Below are positions 1 to 9,710 of a stretch of DNA of 64,000 nt, in pieces (position 1 is the first letter of the stretch; every line of letters starts with the position of its first letter). The translations under genes and the position numbers were made by a program. A model generated the notes under the pieces. The model was given only the letters and a program-made list of their open reading frames with translations. It ran no database searches and was not told where the DNA came from. The stretch comes from Thermoanaerobaculia bacterium (GTDB lineage Bacteria; Acidobacteriota; Thermoanaerobaculia; Multivoradales; J023): positions 124,001 to 188,000 of the forward strand of contig JAUIJL010000002.1 in the NCBI GenBank assembly GCA_030431255.1, read 5' to 3'.

Positions 1-1
1 C

Positions 2-2188
2 TTCGAGCGCCTCTACCCCGGCACCTACACCCTAAGAGCGTCCAGCTCAAACCATCTCAGTGAGCTCTACGACAACATCCCCTGCCCATTTCTCGATCGT
101 GCCTGCCCCCCGGCCACAGCCATCGAGGTCGCCGTCGAAAGCGAGGTTTCGGGCATTGGCTTCCAGCTCAATCGAGGCGGCCGAATCGAAGGTACCGTCA
201 CCGATCGCTTCGGTGAGCCGATTTTCGGCAACATCGGCATTGAGATCCTCGATGCCGATGGGCTCACCGCGGGATTCGGTGGGGATCAAGACTTGGACGG
301 CTCTTGGCGCAGCCCGCCCCTGCCCCAAGGTATCTACTCCGTTCGGACCCGGAGCTTTACCGACTACGAGAATATGGTTTGGAACGGCCGACTCTGCCCG
401 ATGCCCTGGCAGGACTGCCCGACCGTGGGAGATCCCATCTTGGTGAACGACGGTGAGACCAGTAGCGGCATCCTCATGGACCTACCTCGGCTCGCCAGGA
501 TCACTGGAAGGGTGATCGACGCCGACACTGGAGAGCCGGTCTCCGGACAGGTGAACCTCTGGACACAGGACGGTGAGCTTCACAGGACCGGCTCCATCGA
601 TGATTTCGACGGTGTATTCGAGCTACGCTATCTCAGGCCCGACACCTACTACCTGACGACCCTAGCGGACGACGGCCATGTGGATCGCGTGCTCGGCGGC
701 GGCATCTGCTTCGGGCCGGATTGTGATCCCGCCTCAGGCACTCCGCTGGTCGTGGACTACGACCAAACCATCGAAGGTTTGGTGATTCCGCTCGAGACCG
801 GCGGCCAAATCGCCGGCACGATCGTCTCCGACACCGGAGATCCCGAATTCGGCGTGCCGATCCGGCTCTTCGATACCCAGGGACGACAGGTCAAGGAGAC
901 AGAGTCCTACGATCAAGGCATTTGGGCCTTCCGAGGCCTTCCCGCCGGCACCTACTTCGTCCAGGCCCTGTCGAACGGCAGTCGCTACTACCATCAGATT
1001 TGGGGCGGAATCCACTGCTTCCACAGCTGCGTCCCGACCCAGGGCACAGCCATTCCATTGGACGAGCAAGGCCTGGTCACGGGCATCCATCTGGCGTTCG
1101 ACGAACAATTCGGCTCGGTGGAAGGTCGGGTCACCCGCGCCGGAAGCAGCGAGCCGATCCCCAACGTTCTCGTCCGAAGATGGTTCGAGAATCAGGTCCG
1201 CACCGCAGCCACGGACGCCGAGGGTCGCTACCGTTTCAGCCGGGTTCCCGACGTCCCCTTCCGGTTGTCGACGGACGCGGCGCCCCATTGGCAAGACCAA
1301 GTCTGGCCGGAGATTCCGTGTCCGCTCGGATGCGAGCAAGAGCTGGAGCAGGGCGAGGACATCGTGGTGCCGGCCGACACCGAGCTCGCGGGTTTCGACT
1401 TCGCCCTCGAGCCCGCCCAAGGGTGCGACGATCCCGCCGCCCTTTGCCTCGGCGGCGAGCGCTTCCGGGCCTACGCCATGTGGAAAACCGAAACCGGCCA
1501 AGGTGTCGGCACTGCCGTTCCTCTCACCGATGACTCGGGTTATTTCCATTTCTTCTCGCCCGACAACGTGGAGATCTTGGTCAAAGTGCTCGACGGCTGT
1601 GGCCTCAACGGTGCCTATTGGGTCTTCGCTGCCGGCTTGACCGACTTGGAGATAGAGTTACGGGTCCAGGATCTGAGCTCCGGCCAAGAGCGTCGATACA
1701 CCAACCCGAGCGGACGGATTTTTGAGCCGATTCAGGACGTCGAGGCCTTCTTCGAATGCTCAGGATCCGCCGTGGACAACCCATCCGAGAGCGTGGACGC
1801 GCCCGACCCGCTGCTCCCGCCCGAGCCGTCGAAGACTTTGACCTGCACCCCCGACGAAACCACCGTCTGCCTCACCGAAGGTCGATTCCAGGTCGAGATG
1901 ATTCGAGATACCCACGCCGAGGAACCGCGACCCGCGACCCCGGAGACGCTGACCTCCGACACCGCCTACTTCTGGTTCTTCAGCCAAAACAACGTGGAAG
2001 CCTTGGTCAAAGTGCTCGACGCCTGCGACCCATTCGGCCAATTCTGGATCTTCACCAGCGGGCTCACCAACGTCGGCACCACCCTCACCATCACCGACAC
2101 CCAAACCGGCCAGGTCTGGACCCGGGAAACCCAGCTCGATCAGCCCTATCCGCCGGCCATCGAAGCAGAGGTCTTCACCTGTCCGTGA
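2..2188 (+). CDS. Secreted carboxypeptidase-regulatory-repeat protein, 3' part
   Basis: The reading frame is open from the first bases of the window, so the true start lies upstream; about 728 residues are visible. Most of it is successive beta-sandwich modules of the carboxypeptidase regulatory-like type, each with a G-x-I-x-G-x-V-x-D opening and a L-P-x-G-T-Y close, separated by cysteine-containing segments of the form W-G-G-I-x-C-x-x-x-C. The last ~240 residues hold two copies of a different module (about 1420-1762 and 1840-2185), each with C-L-x(4)-R-F, a T-x-Y-F-x-F-F-S segment, a N-V-E-x-L-V-K-V-L-D core and G-L-T-x(3-4)-L. Such modules are usual in exported proteins of Acidobacteriota. 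A surface or extracellular structural role is inferred; no catalytic domain is visible. It converges on the DUF885 gene with a 6-bp gap. Confidence 0.75.
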   Translation, partial: FERLYPGTYTLRASSSNHLSELYDNIPCPFLDRACPPATAIEVAVESEVSGIGFQLNRGGRIEGTVTDRFGEPIFGNIGIEILDADGLTAGFGGDQDLDGSWRSPPLPQGIYSVRTRSFTDYENMVWNGRLCPMPWQDCPTVGDPILVNDGETSSGILMDLPRLARITGRVIDADTGEPVSGQVNLWTQDGELHRTGSIDDFDGVFELRYLRPDTYYLTTLADDGHVDRVLGGGICFGPDCDPASGTPLVVDYDQTIEGLVIPLETGGQIAGTIVSDTGDPEFGVPIRLFDTQGRQVKETESYDQGIWAFRGLPAGTYFVQALSNGSRYYHQIWGGIHCFHSCVPTQGTAIPLDEQGLVTGIHLAFDEQFGSVEGRVTRAGSSEPIPNVLVRRWFENQVRTAATDAEGRYRFSRVPDVPFRLSTDAAPHWQDQVWPEIPCPLGCEQELEQGEDIVVPADTELAGFDFALEPAQGCDDPAALCLGGERFRAYAMWKTETGQGVGTAVPLTDDSGYFHFFSPDNVEILVKVLDGCGLNGAYWVFAAGLTDLEIELRVQDLSSGQERRYTNPSGRIFEPIQDVEAFFECSGSAVDNPSESVDAPDPLLPPEPSKTLTCTPDETTVCLTEGRFQVEMIRDTHAEEPRPATPETLTSDTAYFWFFSQNNVEALVKVLDACDPFGQFWIFTSGLTNVGTTLTITDTQTGQVWTRETQLDQPYPPAIEAEVFTCP

Positions 2189-2194
2189 GGTCTC

Positions 2195-3856
2195 TCAAGG
2201 GGACCTCAGCGCCTCGATCTCGTCGTGGTTGCCGGTGAGCTGCCAACGAATCAACGACACGGGAATCACCCCCGCGTCGTTGACTTCCTCGAAGAAGTCT
2301 TTGAGCGCGAAGCCGTCGCCCACCTGGCGGCTGCGCTCGGCCAACAACCGCTCGATGAGGTATTTGCCGGTGATGTAGCTGGTGCCGTAACCCGGCTGAC
2401 GCAGGTAGAGCTGTTGCTCGAATCCCAAGAGGTCGAGGTCTTCGCGCATCCAGCCCCGGGGAGTCCATGCAACGTGGAAGTCCCGGGCTTCTTTCATGGT
2501 GTATCGGTTGGCGTGCACGTAGAGCGAGCCGAGACCGCGGGCAGCCCGTTGGGCGACCATGATCCACACCAGCTCCCGGGCCCGGGGCTGATCGTCGAAA
2601 AGCCCGGCGTGCATCATCATTTCTTCCACGCCGGTGGCCATGCCTTCCGCCCGGCTGTCGAAAATGTTGTAGAGCAGGGGCCCTCGACGGATCGGGCTCG
2701 GGTGGGGGCTTTCGCGCATTTGGGCCAGATCCCACCAATGGTAGAAGTGGGTCCAAAGGGCCAGGGGCTCGTGGTGGGAGACCGTGCGGAAGAAGTTGCG
2801 GGATTCCGGCGGCACGTATTGGCCGAGCTGGGCGCGCAGGGCGGGATCCATGTAGTCGTGGATGGGCAAGACCTCCTGCTTCTCTAAAAACTCCAGGTAT
2901 CGATCCACGGCACCGTTGGCTCGACGGTCGTATTCCTCAGGGCTCGAAATCGCCTTCATCGGCGGCAGCTCACGATTCCGGTGCTCTTCGAGCCGCAGGG
3001 AGGCATGGGCTCGGTCGAGCTCGCGTTTCAACAAGCTCACCTCTTCTTCCCACGTTAGAGGTACCAAGTGCACATTGCGCAAGTACCAGGTGTAGTTTTC
3101 CTTGCCGATGCCCGACGGCTCGGTCTTGGAAGGAGCCTGCTCTTCCAGCCACTGGACGAAGGAGCGGGTGGCGGCGAGCGCCTCGTCGAGGGCCGATTGA
3201 AATTCCTTGCCGGCGTAGGTGTTGTAAGGCTTGAGCTGGGCCAAGACATCGGCCTGAGCCCGGAGATTTCCGATGCCCGCCAGCCAAAGCTCCTCGGCAT
3301 TGCCGACCAAATTCCGACGCGCTTGTTCGAGCAGCGGCGGAATCGTCTGCAGCTCGCCGGCCATCTTGGCTTGGGCCTCCGTGGACAACGGAAAGTCGTA
3401 GGTCCAGAGCTCGAGCAAGGCATGGTGGGTCGGCCCCTCGTGGGCCGGCGTGTCGCTTTGATAGGTCCAAACCGTGGCATAGAACGCGGGATCCCGCGCC
3501 CACGGCTTGAGCACCCTCGCGTTGAAGTCGAAGCCGTTCATCTCGGCCCGCACCAGCTCGAGATCCACCTTCTGCTCGACGCTCCACCTCGAGGTATCGA
3601 TCGCCTCTAGACGTTGACGATACCTATCGAGCTCACGGTGCCGTCGCGCCGTGGTCTCGGCGGTGTAATCCGGGGCCCCGTCGAGCTGCGGTGGTCTTTC
3701 GAAAACCCGCCAGTCCTCGAAGAGCTGGAGCAACGCGGAGTAGCTGGCCGACTCGGCGGGTGGAGCCGCCGTCAGCGGTGCGGTCCAGATGGTGGCGAGC
3801 AACAGCACTGCGGCCGTTACCGGGGGAAGCGGCGGGATCGAAAGGGCTTTTTTCAT
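2195..3856 (-). CDS. DUF885 family secreted protein (degenerate metallopeptidase-like)
   Basis: The start at 3856 gives a 553-residue protein beginning M-K-K with a clear hydrophobic signal peptide ending near T-A-A-P-P; a longer frame exists but would put 22 arginine-rich residues before it. The helical body and the C-terminal segment [14 protein letters not shown] through [12 protein letters not shown] match DUF885, a family of exported proteins related to M32/M3-like metallopeptidases. The usual HE-x-x-P-G-H zinc motif is not present as such: the nearest match is [10 protein letters not shown] at about residues 365-375. It may therefore be inactive or use a variant site. It lies 25 nt downstream of the LasA-like peptidase on the same strand and probably shares its transcript. 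Confidence 0.75.
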   Translation of the reverse strand: MKKALSIPPLPPVTAAVLLLATIWTAPLTAAPPAESASYSALLQLFEDWRVFERPPQLDGAPDYTAETTARRHRELDRYRQRLEAIDTSRWSVEQKVDLELVRAEMNGFDFNARVLKPWARDPAFYATVWTYQSDTPAHEGPTHHALLELWTYDFPLSTEAQAKMAGELQTIPPLLEQARRNLVGNAEELWLAGIGNLRAQADVLAQLKPYNTYAGKEFQSALDEALAATRSFVQWLEEQAPSKTEPSGIGKENYTWYLRNVHLVPLTWEEEVSLLKRELDRAHASLRLEEHRNRELPPMKAISSPEEYDRRANGAVDRYLEFLEKQEVLPIHDYMDPALRAQLGQYVPPESRNFFRTVSHHEPLALWTHFYHWWDLAQMRESPHPSPIRRGPLLYNIFDSRAEGMATGVEEMMMHAGLFDDQPRARELVWIMVAQRAARGLGSLYVHANRYTMKEARDFHVAWTPRGWMREDLDLLGFEQQLYLRQPGYGTSYITGKYLIERLLAERSRQVGDGFALKDFFEEVNDAGVIPVSLIRWQLTGNHDEIEALRSP

Positions 3857-3881
3857 GGATAGGCCACGCGGCCGCGGCCTG

Positions 3882-5012
3882 CTAGAGAGACCACGCGCTG
3901 ATATCGCCCGACTCGAAGCCATCGGTGAAGATCACGTTGGCCGGAGACGGCGAGTTGTTGAGCAGTTGAATAAAGAAAGGACACACTTGACCGTTGGTGA
4001 AATGGGTGTACCAGGAGGTGTTGCAGTTGGCGTCGTATTGGCCGTTTCCGACGTGGTGGGAAAAAGCGGTGAAATCGATTTCGCTCTCGTCCACCAGCAC
4101 CCGACTGCCGTTCCACGACACCGACATATGCACGTGTGGACCGGTGGAAGAGCCGCCCGTGCAGGTGGCCTGAGCCAGGTTGTCGGCATAGTTGGACAGG
4201 CGGGTATCCCGGTCTACCGATTGCAGATCCGTCACTTGGATGTTGTCCAAATGGTAATAATCCGTCACCCAGCCGTCTTCGTGGATGACCGACATGCCGC
4301 AGGACGACCATACGCGAGCCGTTCCGGACTGCATGGCGGCCACCCACCAAGCGGAGGTATCGGTCCCCCAAGAAACGAATTCGCCGATGAAATCGAGGGC
4401 ATTTTGGAGCCCGCTGCCCGTATCGCCATGGGCTCCCCCGCCCGCCCAGGTTTCACCGATTTGCCACGGTGGTTGGAAATAGCCGAAGAGGGTCGGATTG
4501 CCGCCGAGGCTCCTGACACTTTGCCGTGCGATGGCCAGCTCCTGCGGCAAGCGAAGCTCGAACGCCAAGGCATTCGCCACCGCTTGCACCGCCCGGCTCG
4601 CCGCCAGCGGATGCCCGTCTTGTTGTTGGAAGACCGTGTCGAGGGCAGCCGCCAGCCGCGCCACCTCATCGAGCTCGGACCGATCCCCGATCACCTGACG
4701 GCCGACGAAATAATCCCGCACCACCCAGCTCAACACCTTGGGATGCACGTTGTGACGGGACGCCCAAGTGTCGATCGCCGGCCGCAGGGGCAACAGCTCC
4801 GGCATCTCCTGCTGCAAAAACGGCTCGGTAAAAAACTCCAACCGATCCTGGGCCGTGTAGCGGTAACGGCTGTTGTCCACCAGAATCGATCCGTCGTCGA
4901 CGGCCTTCAGAGCAGGGCCGTCATAGGGATTTTCCGACGCCGACACAGGCAAAACCAGCCACGTGAGCAGCGCGGTGAGCAAGAGTGGGCATAAATATTT
5001 AGACATGCTCAT
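3882..5012 (-). CDS. LasA-like M23 metallopeptidase, secreted
   Basis: A 376-residue protein with an N-terminal signal peptide (M-S-M-S-K then a leucine-rich stretch ending V-S-A-S). The catalytic half carries the M23 zinc ligands: [17 protein letters not shown] in mid-protein and G-P-H-V-H-M-S-V near residue 310. The N-terminal half resembles LasA/staphylolysin-type M23A peptidases, which cut glycine-rich peptide bridges or elastin; the substrate here is not known. The last residues, [15 protein letters not shown], are nearly identical to the tail of the unrelated C25 protein ending at 25278, which suggests a shared C-terminal sorting signal. No strong Shine-Dalgarno is visible; a second ATG two codons in is an alternative start. 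Confidence 0.82.
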   Translation of the reverse strand: MSMSKYLCPLLLTALLTWLVLPVSASENPYDGPALKAVDDGSILVDNSRYRYTAQDRLEFFTEPFLQQEMPELLPLRPAIDTWASRHNVHPKVLSWVVRDYFVGRQVIGDRSELDEVARLAAALDTVFQQQDGHPLAASRAVQAVANALAFELRLPQELAIARQSVRSLGGNPTLFGYFQPPWQIGETWAGGGAHGDTGSGLQNALDFIGEFVSWGTDTSAWWVAAMQSGTARVWSSCGMSVIHEDGWVTDYYHLDNIQVTDLQSVDRDTRLSNYADNLAQATCTGGSSTGPHVHMSVSWNGSRVLVDESEIDFTAFSHHVGNGQYDANCNTSWYTHFTNGQVCPFFIQLLNNSPSPANVIFTDGFESGDISAWSL

Positions 5013-5056
5013 ATCTTAAGCTAGACGCCCTTGGATCGCCAGGATACGTCCGATTC

Positions 5057-5090
5057 CTACGATCAATCCCCTACGATCAATCCCCTACGA
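5057..5090. repeat. 14-bp tandem repeat, 2.4 copies
   Basis: Two perfect copies of CTACGATCAATCCC (5057-5070, 5071-5084) and a third partial copy that covers the stop codon of the metallophosphoesterase gene. It fills the short gap between two minus-strand genes. No palindrome was seen. Confidence 0.8.
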
Positions 5091-6575
5091 TTCATGGGCC
5101 GTTTCTCTTCGAGGAAGGTCATAACCTCCGAATACCTCTCCGTTCACGTCACGCCACTCGACCCTCAAGAAATCAGGGCCGACCTCCACCGTGGCGAAAC
5201 CCGAGCGTCGGTCGAAGGTCTCATATCCGGTGGCCTCGGAGGTGAATTTCCAGGGCGCCCCCGCGGAGCCCGGCAAGGTGTAATGCATGCCGTCCACCTC
5301 CATGTCGGCAAAGACGTGATCATGGCCGAGGAAGATCGCTTGAGCCCCGTGGCGGATCGCCAGCTCGTGGACCCGGGCCTGCTCACCGACCCGCGCGGCC
5401 CGACCGCCTCCCCGAGCGTAGGCGGTGCTGCGGGCATCGCCGCCGTTGCCGGCGACCGCATGGTGCATCAACAGCAGCTTCATCGGTTGTCGGCTTTGCT
5501 CCAAGGTGTGCTCCAACCAACGCAGTTGCTCATGCCCCAGGGTCCAATCATGCTCTCCGGGCTCGTCGAGGCGCGGCGCCTCGGCCGTAAAGCCGGTGAC
5601 GTCGAGCACCACAAAGAGCGCGTCACCCCAGGTCCACGAGAAGTAGCTTCGATTTTCGGGCTGTGGCAGGGCCTTCACCCTCGCCTCACGGGCTTGCCGA
5701 CGAACCGTCTCGTCGATCCAACCGCTCTCCCCTTCCCAATTGCCCAGCACATTGAGGAACGCCGAGTGGGCCGTCACCGCCGACATCAGGGAACGGACGT
5801 CCGCGTAGGCCTTTTCGAAATCCGGCGCGGGAAAACGGGGATTCGGGGAGTCCGTCGCCAAATGCAAGAGATCCCCGAGACTGATCACAAAATCCGGTCG
5901 CAGCTCGTGGATCGACTCGAGCACCCGTCGAAACACCGAAGCCACCTGGGAGCGAGCCCTTCCGAAACGCATCAAGGCGGCCATGGGCCCGCCCTGTCCG
6001 TCGAGCCAATGCTCCAGAACGAACGCCGGCAGATGCACGTCCGCCAAGAGCGCGAAGCGAAACGACTCACCCACCGGACGACGGGCGACCACACTGCCCG
6101 AATAGACCGTGGTCCGGCCCCCCGACGTCGCCTCCACCTCATATTCGATACGTCGACCGGCGGGTAAGTCTTCGAGGCCGCAGGTCTCGACCGCGCCGGC
6201 CGACAACCGCACCGTCTTCTCCCGTGCCCCCCACCTGATCCGAGCCTCCACCCCATGGTCGCCGGCGCTCAGGGTCAGCCCCATGCCCCCGCCTTCGAGC
6301 ATCGTCACCAACGGCGGTAAGGCCAAAGCTTCCTCACGCCGACGCTTCAGGGCGGCATCGATCCCCTTCTGCTCCAATCGGCGGCAAGTATTTTCCACCA
6401 AGGCCCGGCCGATCCCCAGCCGCTCGGCGATTTCATCGACCCCAAGCCCCGGCCCACCCACCCCATCCGCCAGCAGCAGAATCCGAGCCCGGCGCTGCAC
6501 CAAGCGATCCTCCCCCTCGTCCATCAAGGATTCCAGCTCCGCGCGCTGGGCGTCGTCTAATCGCAACCGTGCCAT
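5085..6575 (-). CDS. Metallophosphoesterase with N-terminal transposase-type HTH
   Basis: A 496-residue protein in three parts. Residues 1-80 look like the N-terminal helix-turn-helix of IS630-type transposases, with R-A-R-I-L-L-L-A-D, then D-E-I-A-E-R-L-G-I-G-R and a closing G-I-D-A-A-L-K-R-R-R. Residues ~90-170 form a small beta-sandwich like the N-terminal domain of purple acid phosphatases. Residues ~173-470 are a calcineurin-like phosphoesterase with the metal-binding series D-V-H, G-D-L-L-H, G-N-W-E, M-H-H and G-H-D-H. There is no signal peptide, which agrees with a cytoplasmic protein. Substrate is unknown; the HTH hints at DNA or nucleic-acid binding, but it could be a domesticated dimerisation module. 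It points away from the TonB receptor gene, so 6576-6787 should hold divergent promoters. Confidence 0.75.
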   Translation of the reverse strand: MARLRLDDAQRAELESLMDEGEDRLVQRRARILLLADGVGGPGLGVDEIAERLGIGRALVENTCRRLEQKGIDAALKRRREEALALPPLVTMLEGGGMGLTLSAGDHGVEARIRWGAREKTVRLSAGAVETCGLEDLPAGRRIEYEVEATSGGRTTVYSGSVVARRPVGESFRFALLADVHLPAFVLEHWLDGQGGPMAALMRFGRARSQVASVFRRVLESIHELRPDFVISLGDLLHLATDSPNPRFPAPDFEKAYADVRSLMSAVTAHSAFLNVLGNWEGESGWIDETVRRQAREARVKALPQPENRSYFSWTWGDALFVVLDVTGFTAEAPRLDEPGEHDWTLGHEQLRWLEHTLEQSRQPMKLLLMHHAVAGNGGDARSTAYARGGGRAARVGEQARVHELAIRHGAQAIFLGHDHVFADMEVDGMHYTLPGSAGAPWKFTSEATGYETFDRRSGFATVEVGPDFLRVEWRDVNGEVFGGYDLPRRETAHES

Positions 6576-6787
6576 GGGCCGGATCTTATCGAAGGGCGCG
6601 ATTGAGCTCTCGGTCTTTCTGAGCTACTGCCAGGCAGGTATATTTCTCTGGTTCCACGAACAGGTCGCTGAACCTTTTCTCTCAGTTGAATCGTGACGGA
6701 GCTGCGGTTCATGAGTCTTTTGAGCGCGTTCAAAGGTGGTAGGCCGTCCAAACACCGCCGCCCACGGTGATTTTTAAGGAGCCTCGG

Positions 6788-9703
6788 ATGTATTTTCTTC
6801 GTTGGAAGATCTATCTCGCGTGTTGTTTAGCGATTCCCATGATGCTCATCGCTTTCCAATTGAAGGCGGAGGGCGTTCAAACCGGCGTGGTCTTCGGCCG
6901 GGTGGTGGACGAGCAGAATCTGACCCTACCGGACGTGCAGGTTCGCTTGGTCGGCCCGCAGTCGTCGCGGGAGGTCGTGACCGACGAGGAGGGTCGATTT
7001 CGCTTTCCGCAGCTGCCGATCGGCAACTACCAATTGGTGGCGGAGCTGCTCGGCTTGCGGGCGGAGCAGCGCGACGTCCGGGTCTACATCGGCAAAACCA
7101 CTGAGGTCGAGCTGCGGTTGCTCGAAGGTCACGGCTCGGCGGAAGAGCCGACGTCGATGCCTCAGGAGATGACCCGTGACCAGATCCAGGTGCTCGCGGT
7201 GGCCCCGTTGATCGACCGCTTTGAGACCGGGGTGAGGACCAGCGTCAGCCGACAATTCCTCGAAGAGCTGCCGGTGGAGCGCTTCTACCAAAGCGTCGCT
7301 TTGTTGCTGCCGGGAGTCGCCGGGGGCGAGGACGGCAACCCCAATACCAGCGGTAGCTTGCGCAGCAATAACCTGTTCCTGATCGACGGCGTCGACACCA
7401 CGGACCCGACCACCGGTCTTTTCGGGCTTAATTTGAGCTACGACAGCGTGGAGGACGTGGATGTGACCACGGCTGCTCCGGGGGTCGACAACGGCCGGGT
7501 GTCCGGGGCGGTGATCAACGTGGTGACGAGCTCCGGTGACCATCAATTTCGCGGCAGCGCCCGTCTCTTCGCCGACAACGCCGATTGGACCGGCGACTAT
7601 CGGGCGGCCCCGGGGCTCGACCGTGAGGTCGCGGCCGCCAACAGCCGCTCCGGCGACGTCGACAATACCTTTGCCGCCTCATTGTCCGGACCGGTGATCC
7701 AAGACAGCCTGTGGTTCTACGGTGTCTTCGAGGACAGCAACGAATCGTTTCTCAAACCGACTTTCGAAGGCACGATTTGGGATGAGGACGCCAACATCTC
7801 CTCGAATGCCTTCAAGCTTAATTGGCAGCTCGGCAATGCCTCCATGGTCGGCCAATACGCTGGAGACGACGCCGCGTTCAGCGTCTACTCACCGTTCAAT
7901 CGGAACCCCGGTGAAAACCGAGCGGCCCGGGTCCCTAGCCAGCTGGACCAAGAATTCGTGCTGCCGTTTGCCGGCGATGTCTTCGCCGTCGAGCGACGGA
8001 TGCAAAACGGGGAATTCGCTCGCCTCGAATGGAGCGGCGTGGCCGGCCAGAATCTGGCTTGGACGGCCCGGGCCGCTACCCAAGACCGGACCCTGGAGCG
8101 CGCACCCGCCAATCGGCGTGCCCATGTCGCTCCCCATTTCGCGGGGACCCGTATCGAAGCCGACGAGTCCTTTTTGATCGAAGACGATTTCGCGCTTTTC
8201 AACGGCATCACCGACCAAGGGGACGAGAATCGCAAGCGCCGCCAGCTCAACCTCAGCGCCAATCAATTCCTCAGCCGTGGAGCCATCGACCACGAGCTCA
8301 ACGTCGGTCTCGACTTCCAGAGCACGGAATCCGATCAATGGCTGACCGCCGGCGGAGCATCCGGCGTGGATCGGCTCACCGGCAGGGCGGTCGACGGACA
8401 GGTCTTCTTTGATCGCGATTTTCGCGACGCCTGCTTCTTCGAGCTGGACTGCGTGCCGTTCGACGCCGAGTCCGGCGACTTCCAACCCTTCGTCATGCTG
8501 AATTTCTGGCAACGTCCGCGGCGCTCCACCACCCAGGATACGGTCGCCGTGCACTTCAGCGACTCGATCACCCTCGGCCGCTGGGTGCTCGACGCCGGGA
8601 TTCGATACGAGAGGGTCACCGCCGAGGACGACAGCGGTCGAGCTTTGGTCGAGGACGACTCCATCTCACCCCGGCTGGCGGTGAAATACGATGCCACCGG
8701 AGACGGCAGCCTTTTGCTTTCCGCGGTTTACTCACAATTCGTGGAGCCCTTCCCCCAACGCCTGCTGGACGATTTCGTCCGCTTTGAGACCTTCTCCGGC
8801 TACACCGAGTATTTTTGGGCCGATGTCTTCTCGAATCCCCAATGTGAATTCGAGGATCCCAGAAATCTGAATAGCCCGTGTTGGGAGCCGACTGCGGTCG
8901 AGGAGCTCTTCACCTTCCAACCCGCTTCTCCGAATCTGAACCTCAACCGGTCGTCGGTGGAAGAAATCGTGCTCGGCTTCGAGCGTCGCCTCACCTCCCA
9001 CACCAGCCTTCGGCTCCATTGGATCGACCGAACCTGGAAAGACCTCTGGGACGACACCTTCGAGCTGAGCGACGACCCCGACAACGATTTCGGCATCGAC
9101 GCCGAGGTGGTCAATCTGCCCCAAGCCGAGCGCAGCTACCGTGGCTTTCAGCTCTTGGTGCAGAGGCGCTTCGCCGACCGATGGCAGCTCCTGGGCTCCT
9201 ACACCTGGAGTGAGACCAAGGGCAATCTCTTCCGTTCAACGGGCCGTGATTCCTTTGTCGATTTCAGCCGAATCACCGACCTCAATCTGGTCAATCGCAG
9301 CGGGTTCGCTCCCTACGATCGTACGAATCAGCTGAAGCTTTTCGCCACCTACCGCATTCCCCTCGGTGCGTCGGCCCTCTCCATCGGCTCGGCCCTGCGC
9401 TACGAAGACGGCGCTCCTTACCAAGCCGAGCGTTTCGAGGACTTCGGCATTCGATTCTTGAATCCCCGGGGATCCCTGAGGTTGGACGACTTCACCCAGC
9501 TCGATCTCAGCCTGGCCTTCGACTTCCCAGTGCTCTCGGGCATGGACCTGGGTTTGAAGCTTGAGATCTTCAACCTCTCCGACGAGCAAACCATCCTAGG
9601 GGTTGAAACCGACGTGGACAGCGTTCGCTTCGAGCAACCCCTGGAGCTGTCGAATGTGCAAAACCCGCGCAGCTTCCGCCTGACCCTGGGTTTCCACTTC
9701 TGA
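6788..9703 (+). CDS. TonB-dependent outer-membrane receptor, Oar-like
   Basis: The start at 6788 is favoured by AAGGAG at 6776-6781 six bases upstream; a GTG 21 nt earlier has no such site. The 971-residue product has a signal peptide ending near K-A-E-G, an N-terminal carboxypeptidase-regulatory domain (G-V-V-F-G-R-V-V-D to E-V-E-L-R-L), a plug domain including F-L-I-D-G-V-D-T-T-D-P and V-S-G-A-V-I-N-V-V-T, and a long beta-barrel ending in aromatic F-H-F, the usual outer-membrane insertion signature. This is the Oar/SusC-like layout common in Acidobacteriota. The ligand cannot be told from sequence. The next gene, 7 nt on, supplies a TonB domain fused to a kinase, so the receptor and its energiser are probably co-expressed. 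Confidence 0.88.
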   Translation: MYFLRWKIYLACCLAIPMMLIAFQLKAEGVQTGVVFGRVVDEQNLTLPDVQVRLVGPQSSREVVTDEEGRFRFPQLPIGNYQLVAELLGLRAEQRDVRVYIGKTTEVELRLLEGHGSAEEPTSMPQEMTRDQIQVLAVAPLIDRFETGVRTSVSRQFLEELPVERFYQSVALLLPGVAGGEDGNPNTSGSLRSNNLFLIDGVDTTDPTTGLFGLNLSYDSVEDVDVTTAAPGVDNGRVSGAVINVVTSSGDHQFRGSARLFADNADWTGDYRAAPGLDREVAAANSRSGDVDNTFAASLSGPVIQDSLWFYGVFEDSNESFLKPTFEGTIWDEDANISSNAFKLNWQLGNASMVGQYAGDDAAFSVYSPFNRNPGENRAARVPSQLDQEFVLPFAGDVFAVERRMQNGEFARLEWSGVAGQNLAWTARAATQDRTLERAPANRRAHVAPHFAGTRIEADESFLIEDDFALFNGITDQGDENRKRRQLNLSANQFLSRGAIDHELNVGLDFQSTESDQWLTAGGASGVDRLTGRAVDGQVFFDRDFRDACFFELDCVPFDAESGDFQPFVMLNFWQRPRRSTTQDTVAVHFSDSITLGRWVLDAGIRYERVTAEDDSGRALVEDDSISPRLAVKYDATGDGSLLLSAVYSQFVEPFPQRLLDDFVRFETFSGYTEYFWADVFSNPQCEFEDPRNLNSPCWEPTAVEELFTFQPASPNLNLNRSSVEEIVLGFERRLTSHTSLRLHWIDRTWKDLWDDTFELSDDPDNDFGIDAEVVNLPQAERSYRGFQLLVQRRFADRWQLLGSYTWSETKGNLFRSTGRDSFVDFSRITDLNLVNRSGFAPYDRTNQLKLFATYRIPLGASALSIGSALRYEDGAPYQAERFEDFGIRFLNPRGSLRLDDFTQLDLSLAFDFPVLSGMDLGLKLEIFNLSDEQTILGVETDVDSVRFEQPLELSNVQNPRSFRLTLGFHF

Positions 9704-9710
9704 GCAGGCC

